NCBI GenBank assembly: GCA_948468325.1
Contig: CAOKHR010000070.1
Coordinates: 1-9,805 of the forward strand
Length of the DNA stretch: 9,805 bases
From: an uncultured Lachnospiraceae bacterium
GTDB taxonomy: Bacteria; Bacillota; Clostridia; Lachnospirales; Lachnospiraceae
Reading direction: 5' to 3'
In this document: positions 1 to 6,455 of the stretch, piece after piece
How positions within the stretch are numbered: the stretch's first letter is position 1
How the letters are laid out: each line of letters begins with the position of its first letter
The notes under the pieces: model-generated
The model's input: only the letters and a program-made list of their open reading frames with translations
The model's database searches: none
What the model was told of the DNA's origin: nothing
Program-made: the position numbers and the translations under genes

Positions 1-208
1 CAGCCTTACGGCTTCACTGTTACGGAATCCGCCCATTTAAAGTTTGGCTGCGCCAGTGGCGGATTCCCGCCTGACATACCCTAAAGGGCATCCCAATATG
101 ACACACTCCCTCCGGAGTGGTCTCAAAATGTATAATATACGTGTCTTATATCATGCCCTTTGGGTACAGACTTTGCAGCCATTGCAAAGTCCTGGGCCAA
201 ACTGTTAC
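1..208. other. Dense cluster of inverted repeats, possible structured RNA or mobile-element end
   Basis: No convincing gene is seen here, but the stretch is rich in complementary pairs. 2-5 pairs with 10-13. 24-33 pairs perfectly over 10 bp with 58-67. 77-91 pairs with 153-166 over 14 bp with one bulged base at 82. Inside that, 96-104 pairs with 141-151 (two-base bulge) and 105-109 pairs with 114-118. 169-177 pairs perfectly over 9 bp with 183-191. The loop segment 41-48 is also complementary to 196-203, which would make a pseudoknot. The octamer ACTGTTAC occurs at 16-23 and again at 201-208. No U-tract follows the hairpins on either strand, so a plain intrinsic terminator is unlikely. The strand is unknown. 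Options are a structured non-coding RNA, the palindromic end of an IS200/IS605-type element (possibly with its TnpB guide RNA), or a dispersed palindromic repeat. The left boundary may lie outside the window. Confidence 0.5.
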
Positions 209-217
209 AAATAAATA

Positions 218-3200
218 TCAATTCCGCTTCAAGTTTTTTTGCGCCGTAGAAAGCATCAGCTTGATACGGTTTAACTGATTTACTTCACTGGCACCTGGAT
301 CATAGTCAATCGCCACAATGTTAGCCAGAGGGTGCTGCTTACGAAGTTCTTTGATGACGCCTTTTCCGACAACATGGTTCGGCAGACAGCCAAAAGGCTG
401 CGCACAGACAATATTGTTTGTACCGGTATGGATTAGTTCCAGCATTTCTCCGGTTAGAAACCATCCTTCACCTGTCTGATTGCCGAGTGAAACAATGTCT
501 TTTGCATAACCTGCAAGTTCTGTAATGTCTGCAGGAGCATCAAAGCGTTTGCTTTTTTTAAATTCATCTCTGGCAGCGCCTCTTAACCATTCAAAAAAAC
601 GGATGCCTAAATTGGCATTTCTGGCAGCCGATTTCTTTTTGCCAAGATGCTCTGCCTGAAAATTCTGATTGTAGAACGTATAGAGGAGAAAGTCTGTCAA
701 ATCGGGAACGACAGCCTCGGCGCCCTCTGATTCTAAAAGGTCTACCAGATAGTTGTTTGCGGCAGGAAGAAATTTTACAAGAATTTCTCCGACTACGCCG
801 ACGCGCGGCTTCTTTTCATCTGTCAAAGGCAGATTGTCAAAATCCTGTATGATTGCACGGCACATTTTCTTATATTTCTTATGGGACAACACTTTATCCT
901 GCGCTACAAAAGCGCTGACTTCTTTTTTCCATTTCTCATGCAGCGCATTGGCGGAACCGGGAACCTTTTCGTAGGGTCTTGTGCGGTAGAGACAGCGCAT
1001 GAAAATATCCCCGAAGATGAGTGCATACAGTCCGTGCTGTATCAATGGCAGCGTTAATTGGAATCCCGGATTTTTTTCCAGTCCGCTTAAATTGATGGAA
1101 ATTACCGGTACATCCGGATATCCGGCTTTTTCTAAAGCACGGCGGATAAAACCGATATAATTAGAAGCACGGCATCCTCCGCCTGTCTGGGAAATCAATA
1201 TGGCGGTTTTCGTCATATCGTATTTGCCGGAAAGCACGGCATTCATAATTTGGCCGACTACAATCAGAGAGGGATAGCAGGCATCATTATTGACATATTT
1301 TAATCCGACATCTACATCCAAATGGCCGCTGCTGCCGCCAAGTACATCAATCCGGTAACCGGCAGCGCCAAACGCTGGCTGCAGTAAATCAAAATGGATG
1401 GGCGACATCTGCGGGCAGAGAATCGTATAGTCTTTGCGCATCTCTTTTGTAAATACCACACGGTTGTAGCCGGAAGAAACAATTTTCCGTTCAGCTTCTT
1501 TATTTTGATTTTTCCGTACGCGGATTGCTGCAAGCAGGGACCGGATACGGATACGGGCAGCGCCCAGATTATTGACTTCATCAATTTTTAAACAGGTATA
1601 TATTTTGCCGGATTTTGACAAAATATCGTTGACGCAGTCTGTTGTAATGGCATCCAGTCCGCAGCCAAAGGAATTGAGCTGTATCAAATCCAGGTTATCT
1701 TTCGTTTTTACATATTCGGCTGCTGCATACAGTCTGGAATGGTACATCCACTGGTCCATAACGATTAGAGGACGGTCCGGCTGTTTTAAATGCGAAATAG
1801 AATCTTCCGTTAAAACGGCAAGACCATAAGAAGTAATCAGTTCCGGAATGCCATGGTTAATTTCTGGATCGGTATGGTAGGGACGGCCGGCAAGAACGAT
1901 TCCGTGCCTGCCTGTTTTTTCCAGATAATTTAAAACTTCTTCACCCTTATGCTGTATGTCAGTTCTGACTGCTTCCAGTTCTTCCCATCCGGCTTTTACG
2001 GCATTGCAGATTTCCTGTTTTGGTATATCAAATTCCGCAGAAAAAATTTTGACAAGCTGTTCTTCTAAAGCATTGTAATTGCCGAAAGTCATAAACGGAC
2101 TGATAAAGCGCATTTGTCCGGAAGAAATGGCATCTACGTTGTTTTTGATATTTTCTGCGTAAGAAGTTACGATCGGACAGTTATAATGGTTATTGGAATC
2201 CGGAAATTCATCACGTTCGTAGGGGATTCCGGGATAAAAAATAAAATCCACATTTTTATCAATCAGCCAGGAAACATGGCCATGCGCCAGCTTTGCCGGA
2301 TAGCATTCAGATTCACTTGGAATGGAATCAATACCCAGTTCATAGATTTTGCGCGAAGACTGGGGGGAAAGTACGACACGAAACTTTAAGGATTTGAAAA
2401 AGACGGCCCAGAAAGGATAGTTTTCGTACATATTTAACACTCTCGGAAGACCTGCCGTGCCGCGTACGGCTTCTTCGGATGAAAGCGGCGGATAAGCAAA
2501 TATCCGGCGGTTTTTATAGGCAAAGAGATTTGGAATATCCTCTTTTTTGATTTCTTCGCCAAGGCCTCTTTCACAGCGGTTTCCGGTAATGTATTTTCTG
2601 CCGCCGGAAAAGTTATTTATTGTCAGAAGACAGTGGTTGGTACATTTCTGGCAGCGTGAAAGTTCTGTTTCAAAAGTCAGTGCATAAATCTGGTCTATGG
2701 AAAGCATAGAGCTTTTTGTGCCCTTTTTGTGGCGTTCTCTTGCGATTAAAGCTGCACCGAATGCCCCCATGATACCGGCAATGTCCGGACGGATAACCTG
2801 ACAGCCGGAAATCTGTTCAAAACTGCGCAGCACGGCATTATTGTAAAAGGTGCCTCCCTGTACAACGATATGTTCGCCAAGTTCCGTCGGGTCTGCCAGT
2901 TTGATTACTTTAAACAATGCGTTTTTAATAACGGAATAGGCAAGGCCGGATGAAATATCTGCCACAGTTGCCCCTTCCTTTTGCGCTTGTTTTACTTTAG
3001 AATTCATAAATACGGTACAGCGGGTTCCAAGATCAATCGGATTTTGGGCAAATAAAGCTTCCTTTGCGAAATCCTGTACGGAGTAGTTCAGGGACTTTGC
3101 AAAAGTTTCAATAAAGGAACCGCATCCGGAAGAGCATGCTTCATTCAGCTGCACGCTGTCAATTGTCTGGTTTTTAATTTTGATGCATTTCATATCCTGA

Positions 3201-4474
3201 CCGCCAATATCTAAGATGCAGTCGACGTTTGGATTGAAAAAAGCGGCAGCATAGTAATGAGAGACAGTTTCAACTTCGCCTTCATCCAATAAAAGAGCCG
3301 CTTTTAAGAGCGCTTCACCATATCCGGTGGAGCAGGAATATACAATTTCTGCTTCTTTTGGCAGAAGCGAATAGATTTCTTTAAGCGAGCGGATTGCCGT
3401 GGCAAGCGGGCTCCCGTTATTATTGCTGTAAAAAGAGTACAGTAAGGAACCATCTTCACCGATTAAGGCAATTTTTGTCGTTGTCGAACCGGCGTCAATG
3501 CCAAGATAGCAGGGGCCTTTGTAAGAAGCAAGCTCCTGTGTTTTTACATGATGGCCGGAATGTCTGTGTAAAAATTCTTCGTAAGATTTTTGGTCGGTAA
3601 ACAGCGGCTCCATTCTTGCAACTTCAAATTCCATATGAAAATCAGATGCAAGCGTCTCTTTTAAACTGCCAAGGGAAGTAAGAGCGTCTTCTTTGCAATT
3701 AAGAGCAGATCCGATGGCCGCAAAAAGGTGAGACTGCTCCGGCTGTATAGCATGTTCTTCATCCAGATGCAAGGTACGGATGAATGAAGCTTTTAATTCA
3801 GATAAAAAGTGCAGAGGGCCGCCTAAAAAAGCTACATGCCCGCGGATTGGCTTTCCGCATGCAAGGCCGCTGATAGTCTGATTGACGACTGCCTGAAAAA
3901 TGGAAGCGGCAAGATCTTCTTTCGTTGCACCTTCGTTGATCAGGGGCTGTATGTCTGTTTTGGCAAATACACCGCAGCGGGCCGCAATCGGATATATTTC
4001 ATGATAATTTTTGGCAAACTCATTTAAGCCTTCGGCATCTGTCTGAATCAGAGATGCCATCTGGTCAATAAAAGAACCCGTGCCGCCCGCGCAGATTCCG
4101 TTCATGCGCTGTTCCGCATTTCCGTTTTCAAAATAAATAATCTTGGCGTCTTCACCGCCAAGTTCAATGGCGACATCTGTCTGGGGAGCATAAACGGAAA
4201 GAGCAGTAGATACGGCTACGACTTCCTGTACAAACGGAATGTCAAGATGCTTTGCCAGCGTCAGACCGCCCGAGCCTGTAATTACCGGAGAGAGTTCTAA
4301 ATCGCCCAGACTATCAAACGCCTTATTGATAAGAGAAGCAAGCGTTTCACGAATATTTGCAAAATGGCGTTTGTAATCTGAAAAAAGTATCTGGTTGCTA
4401 TTGTCCAAAATTGCAACTTTAACAGTGGTAGATCCAATATCAATACCAAGCTTATGTAAATTTAAATTTTCCAT
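218..4474 (-). CDS. 2-hydroxyacyl-CoA dehydratase activase-related fusion protein (two ASKHA domains plus dehydratase-like region)
   Basis: Predicted cytoplasmic iron-sulfur protein of 1418 residues. The first activase-like ASKHA domain spans about 8-270, with the phosphate loop GIDIGSTTVK (10-19), the second nucleotide motif ELGGEDAK (104-111), and C128 (GICAGGTG) and C167 (ARCGVF) where HgdC-type activases hold a 4Fe-4S cluster at the dimer interface. A second ASKHA domain (about 322-585) repeats this with GIDAGSTTTK, DIGGQDMK, C447/C451 (ACSSGCG) and C486 (TRCTVF). A Cys-rich linker follows at about 605-636 (CTNHC, NRCERG). The rest resembles DUF2229 and the 2-hydroxyglutaryl-CoA dehydratase component family, with GRPYHTDPEINHG near 866, FGCGLD near 945, QTGGGCRASN near 1100 and QPFGCLPNHVVGKG near 1365. 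Family members of about 1400 residues are common in Clostridia. The known activases use ATP to drive an electron into a dehydratase; the substrate of this fused form is unknown. The ATG follows an AGGTGAT ribosome binding site by a normal spacing. The frame is intact, with no obvious terminator after the stop. Confidence 0.93.
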   Translation of the reverse strand: MENLNLHKLGIDIGSTTVKVAILDNSNQILFSDYKRHFANIRETLASLINKAFDSLGDLELSPVITGSGGLTLAKHLDIPFVQEVVAVSTALSVYAPQTDVAIELGGEDAKIIYFENGNAEQRMNGICAGGTGSFIDQMASLIQTDAEGLNEFAKNYHEIYPIAARCGVFAKTDIQPLINEGATKEDLAASIFQAVVNQTISGLACGKPIRGHVAFLGGPLHFLSELKASFIRTLHLDEEHAIQPEQSHLFAAIGSALNCKEDALTSLGSLKETLASDFHMEFEVARMEPLFTDQKSYEEFLHRHSGHHVKTQELASYKGPCYLGIDAGSTTTKIALIGEDGSLLYSFYSNNNGSPLATAIRSLKEIYSLLPKEAEIVYSCSTGYGEALLKAALLLDEGEVETVSHYYAAAFFNPNVDCILDIGGQDMKCIKIKNQTIDSVQLNEACSSGCGSFIETFAKSLNYSVQDFAKEALFAQNPIDLGTRCTVFMNSKVKQAQKEGATVADISSGLAYSVIKNALFKVIKLADPTELGEHIVVQGGTFYNNAVLRSFEQISGCQVIRPDIAGIMGAFGAALIARERHKKGTKSSMLSIDQIYALTFETELSRCQKCTNHCLLTINNFSGGRKYITGNRCERGLGEEIKKEDIPNLFAYKNRRIFAYPPLSSEEAVRGTAGLPRVLNMYENYPFWAVFFKSLKFRVVLSPQSSRKIYELGIDSIPSESECYPAKLAHGHVSWLIDKNVDFIFYPGIPYERDEFPDSNNHYNCPIVTSYAENIKNNVDAISSGQMRFISPFMTFGNYNALEEQLVKIFSAEFDIPKQEICNAVKAGWEELEAVRTDIQHKGEEVLNYLEKTGRHGIVLAGRPYHTDPEINHGIPELITSYGLAVLTEDSISHLKQPDRPLIVMDQWMYHSRLYAAAEYVKTKDNLDLIQLNSFGCGLDAITTDCVNDILSKSGKIYTCLKIDEVNNLGAARIRIRSLLAAIRVRKNQNKEAERKIVSSGYNRVVFTKEMRKDYTILCPQMSPIHFDLLQPAFGAAGYRIDVLGGSSGHLDVDVGLKYVNNDACYPSLIVVGQIMNAVLSGKYDMTKTAILISQTGGGCRASNYIGFIRRALEKAGYPDVPVISINLSGLEKNPGFQLTLPLIQHGLYALIFGDIFMRCLYRTRPYEKVPGSANALHEKWKKEVSAFVAQDKVLSHKKYKKMCRAIIQDFDNLPLTDEKKPRVGVVGEILVKFLPAANNYLVDLLESEGAEAVVPDLTDFLLYTFYNQNFQAEHLGKKKSAARNANLGIRFFEWLRGAARDEFKKSKRFDAPADITELAGYAKDIVSLGNQTGEGWFLTGEMLELIHTGTNNIVCAQPFGCLPNHVVGKGVIKELRKQHPLANIVAIDYDPGASEVNQLNRIKLMLSTAQKNLKRN

Positions 4475-4506
4475 AATATCACCTGTAGTTTCCTATTAAA
4501 ATGTGA

Positions 4507-4523
4507 TTTGTTTTACAAACAAA
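4507..4523. promoter_or_regulatory. Perfect 7+7 inverted repeat at the activase-gene start site, candidate operator
   Basis: The sequence reads TTTGTTT-TAC-AAACAAA, two perfect 7-base arms around three bases. It begins about five bases past the minus-strand -10 box (4528-4533), so it covers the expected transcription start and first transcribed bases, a usual place for a repressor site. The arms resemble the TTGTT/AACAA ends of redox-regulator Rex sites, but the spacing between them is too short for the usual Rex consensus. The arms are AT-rich, so chance is possible. Confidence 0.4.
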
Positions 4524-4527
4524 CTGT

Positions 4528-4556
4528 ATTATACGACAGCATGCGACAAAAAACAA
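4528..4556 (-). promoter_or_regulatory. Sigma-A type promoter of the activase-related gene
   Basis: On the minus strand the -35 box is TTGTTT (4551-4556), the spacer is 17 bases, and the -10 box is a perfect TATAAT (4528-4533). The expected start near 4521 leaves a leader of about 45 bases before the ATG at 4474. Confidence 0.65.
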
Positions 4557-4625
4557 ATAAATTTTTTAGAAATTTTGTGTTAAAATTCCTTAGCTGGAAA
4601 CAGGAACCCAAAATAGGATGAAGAA

Positions 4626-4631
4626 TATAAT
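4626..4631 (+). promoter_or_regulatory. Possible -10 box of the small LysM gene
   Basis: A perfect TATAAT lies 27 bases before the chosen LysM start. No good -35 box sits 16-18 bases upstream (the region reads AGGAACCC), and there is no TG extension. The promoter may be weak, activated, or read by another sigma factor. Confidence 0.3.
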
Positions 4632-4658
4632 AGAGTAAGTTCGCTATTGGAGTTTATG

Positions 4659-4853
4659 ATGGAATGTAGAGGAATTATTCATGTAGTGCGGGAAGGAGAT
4701 ACTTTATATACACTGAGCAGGAAATACCATGTGCCGCTGCCGCAGGTTATGTATGCAAATCCCTTTGTGGATATTTATAATCTTCAGGCAGGAGATGAAA
4801 TTTGTGTTCCCGTCTCCTTAAAAGACAGTGTGCCGGGAATGGCACCCAGATGA
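4659..4853 (+). CDS. Small single-domain LysM protein
   Basis: A 64-residue protein that is almost entirely one LysM domain. The domain opens with IIHVVREGDTLYTLSRKY, continues through an ANPFVDIYNL stretch, and closes with LQAGDEICVP, matching the GDTL...LS..Y...AN....L..G..I.VP pattern. LysM domains bind N-acetylglucosamine chains in peptidoglycan or spore cortex. There is no signal peptide or membrane segment, so the protein is either cytoplasmic in the mother cell and delivered to a forming spore coat, or exported by an unseen route. ATG 4659 is chosen because GGAG (4649-4652) sits six bases upstream. ATG 4656 (spacing three) and TTG 4647 (which overlaps that GGAG) are less likely. It stands alone, divergent from the activase gene and convergent with the coiled-coil gene. 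Small LysM proteins of this kind occur widely in spore-forming Clostridia. Confidence 0.8.
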   Translation: MECRGIIHVVREGDTLYTLSRKYHVPLPQVMYANPFVDIYNLQAGDEICVPVSLKDSVPGMAPR

Positions 4854-4862
4854 TATTTAAAG

Positions 4863-4900
4863 ATAAAAAAGAGCCGTCATATGAGAGAATGGCGGCTCTT
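4863..4900 (-). terminator. Intrinsic terminator of the coiled-coil gene, possibly bidirectional
   Basis: A 12-bp stem (4869-4880 with 4889-4900, one G-T wobble) encloses an eight-base loop. On the minus strand it is followed by a run of T (complement of 4865-4870). The stem overlaps the last two bases of the TAA stop of the minus-strand gene. On the plus strand the hairpin is followed by AAGCAATTTTGCTTTT, a second small stem with a short T run, so it may also end LysM transcripts. Confidence 0.8.
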
Positions 4901-5399
4901 AAGCAATTTTGCTTTTCAGCTCGGCAATTTCCTGTTTGAGAAAAGCAACTTCTTCGATGAGATAGTTGACCTTTACTTCATATGCAAGATTTTTATCGGC
5001 TGCCGGAATCGCCTGATTCAATTTCTTTGTCAGTTCAATGAAATTTTCAGCAATTAGCTGAATATTTTTATCTGTACCGTTTTCCAGATGCATTGTAACG
5101 CCCGTGGTTTTCTTATCCAGAACGTGCATCTTTTGTTTCATTTCATCGATTTCCTGATGAATATTACGGATGTCCAGTTTCATCTCGTCAATTTCCTGAT
5201 GAATATTACGGATGTCCAGTTTCATCTCGTCAATTTCCTGATGAATGTTACGGATGTCCAGTTTCATTTCGTCAATTTCCTGATGAATGTTACGGATGTC
5301 CTGCTTCATTTCATTCATTTCCTGATGAATAGAATGGACGTCTTGTCTCATGTCACGCATTTCCGACAGTATAAGGTCAAGCTTTTCGCTTTCCGTCAT
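4899..5399 (-). CDS. Coiled-coil protein with 14-residue tandem repeats, function unknown
   Basis: A 166-residue soluble, highly charged protein of unrecognised function. Residues 24-93 are five units of a 14-residue (double-heptad) repeat with the consensus IHQEIDEMKLDIRN. Units 2-4 are identical in protein; the first and fifth have drifted. Ile and Met fall at heptad core positions, which predicts a long, probably oligomeric coiled coil. The C-terminal part (about 110-166) is also helical and ends in a second coiled-coil-like heptad run (LIEEVAFLKQEIAELKSKIA). There is no signal peptide, membrane segment or known catalytic motif. The ATG at 5399 is chosen because AAGGAGGTG (5405-5413) lies just upstream; longer frames reach into the promoter. 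It has its own promoter and terminator, so it is a single-gene unit. A scaffold or regulatory-partner role is only a guess. Confidence 0.85.
   Translation of the reverse strand: MTESEKLDLILSEMRDMRQDVHSIHQEMNEMKQDIRNIHQEIDEMKLDIRNIHQEIDEMKLDIRNIHQEIDEMKLDIRNIHQEIDEMKQKMHVLDKKTTGVTMHLENGTDKNIQLIAENFIELTKKLNQAIPAADKNLAYEVKVNYLIEEVAFLKQEIAELKSKIA
5151..5318 (-). repeat. 42-bp in-frame tandem repeat inside the coiled-coil gene
   Basis: Four consecutive 42-bp units start at 5151, 5193, 5235 and 5277. The first two are identical at DNA level, the third differs at two bases, and the fourth is more diverged. A strongly decayed unit follows to about 5360 and another precedes at 5109. Because 42 is divisible by three, copy-number change keeps the frame and alters coiled-coil length by 14 residues (about 2 nm of helix). 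Confidence 0.9.
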
Positions 5400-5434
5400 A
5401 ATAACACCTCCTTGCTTTTTGTGATAGTAAAAAA

Positions 5435-5463
5435 AGTATACCATATCAATTTATGCGTGTAAA
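5435..5463 (-). promoter_or_regulatory. Sigma-A promoter of the coiled-coil gene
   Basis: On the minus strand, -35 TTTACA (5458-5463), a 17-base spacer and -10 TATACT (5435-5440). A TG one base before the -10 box gives an extended -10. It lies about 35 bases upstream of the chosen ATG. Confidence 0.65.
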
Positions 5464-5535
5464 TGAAATTACTGTTAAATTTCAGGGAAAAATTCAGGAA
5501 AAAGAATAAAAAAATTATTCGCCTGATGCCATACA

Positions 5536-5564
5536 TTGACAAAGCATATGGAAGAAATTATAAT
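5536..5564 (+). promoter_or_regulatory. Perfect consensus sigma-A promoter of the rhomboid-like/glycosyltransferase/carboxypeptidase operon
   Basis: TTGACA (5536-5541), exactly 17 bases, then TATAAT (5559-5564). Both hexamers match consensus fully, so high constitutive expression is expected unless it is repressed. The predicted start near 5571 rules out any translation start inside the promoter and supports ATG 5596. Upstream, 5504-5520 is a perfect inverted repeat (GAATAA-AAAAA-TTATTC) in AT-rich DNA that could act as an UP element or regulator site. Confidence 0.85.
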
Positions 5565-5595
5565 GTTCTTTAAAAAAGAAAAAGGCGGAAGAAAT

Positions 5596-6444
5596 ATGAA
5601 TACTATTTTAAATAAACTGGAGCGTAAGCTTGGAAAATATGCAATACCGAATCTGATTGTATGGCTTTTGGCAGGATATGCCATAGGTTTTGTTCTGCTG
5701 CGCGTGGCTCCGGATGTATTCTACATGATGACATTGGAACCGTATTATATTTTGCGTGGTGAAGTCTGGAGGCTGATTACATGGGTTTTGGTTCCTCCCA
5801 GCACAAATGTACTGTTTGCACTTATTATGATTCTCTTTTATTATCAGCTGGGACAGGCGTTAGAGCGTACGTGGGGAACATTCCGTTTTAATGTTTATAT
5901 TTTTGGAGGAATTCTTTTTACTATTCTCGGGGCTTTCCTCTTATATGCAATTTCGTTTGCAGTAAACCTTCCGGTAAGAGGGATGGGATTCTTCTTTTCT
6001 ACAAACTATATTAATATGACGATATTTCTTGCTTTTGCCGTTTGTTATCCGCAGATGCAGGTGTATTTGTATTTCTTAATTCCGATTAAGATGAAATGGC
6101 TTGCCATTGTATACTGTGTTATGATTGCTCTTGAAATGTTTGAAACGGATTGGGCAGGCAGAGTGGCAATCCTGATGTCTATTTTGAACTTTTTGATTTT
6201 TTACTTTTCTACCAGAAATTATAAACAGATTTCGCCCAAAGAAGTCCGCCGGAAACAAAAGTTCCGTGCCGAAATGCGCAGTTCTGTGCCGCGGGCCGGC
6301 GTGACAAAGCACAAATGTGCAATCTGCGGAAGAACGGAACTCGACGACCCCAATCTGGAATTCCGCTTCTGCTCAAAATGTGAGGGGAATTACGAATATT
6401 GCCAGGATCATCTGTTTACACATCAGCATGTTCACAGAAGCTGA
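5596..6444 (+). CDS. Rhomboid-fold membrane protein (likely inactive) with C-terminal Cys/His zinc-binding-like tail
   Basis: A 282-residue multi-pass membrane protein with about six hydrophobic segments between residues 17 and 205. Rhomboid/derlin-like marks are the WRLITW motif in the first loop (58-63) and GQALERTWGTFRFN (86-99), which resembles the conserved end of rhomboid TM2. The catalytic GxSG serine motif is missing from the middle membrane segments, and the last segment (WAGRVAILMSIL) has no His, so it is probably a pseudoprotease. After a basic linker (about 206-240), the cytosolic tail holds C241, C244, C259, C262 and C269 with H272, H276, H278 and H280, a pattern able to bind one or two zinc ions. 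The ATG follows a purine-rich AAAGGCGGAAG site and lies about 25 bases after the predicted transcript start. The next gene begins 11 bases after the stop. Function is unknown; a membrane-quality or scaffold role by analogy with derlins is inference. Confidence 0.8.
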   Translation: MNTILNKLERKLGKYAIPNLIVWLLAGYAIGFVLLRVAPDVFYMMTLEPYYILRGEVWRLITWVLVPPSTNVLFALIMILFYYQLGQALERTWGTFRFNVYIFGGILFTILGAFLLYAISFAVNLPVRGMGFFFSTNYINMTIFLAFAVCYPQMQVYLYFLIPIKMKWLAIVYCVMIALEMFETDWAGRVAILMSILNFLIFYFSTRNYKQISPKEVRRKQKFRAEMRSSVPRAGVTKHKCAICGRTELDDPNLEFRFCSKCEGNYEYCQDHLFTHQHVHRS

Positions 6445-6455
6445 CGGGAGGAAAT

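Noticed and set aside
1..84. Open plus-strand frame from the first base to a TAA at 82-84 (27 codons)
   Set aside because: It could be the tail of a gene entering from the left, but it is short, matches no family I recognise, and coincides with perfect hairpins that explain the sequence better.
1..217. tRNA, 6S, SRP or tmRNA gene
   Set aside because: There is no T-loop GGTTC-like motif, CCA end or cloverleaf, and no recognised SRP or tmRNA signature. The arrangement of several separate hairpins does not fit a 6S-type single long hairpin.
5151..5318. CRISPR array
   Set aside because: The 42-bp units are contiguous with no spacers, in frame, and encode heptad repeats.
5088..5462. Plus-strand open frame of 124 codons with a repeated protein sequence
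   Set aside because: It is the antisense shadow of the 42-bp repeats in the coiled-coil gene. It lacks a ribosome binding site and spans the minus-strand promoter.
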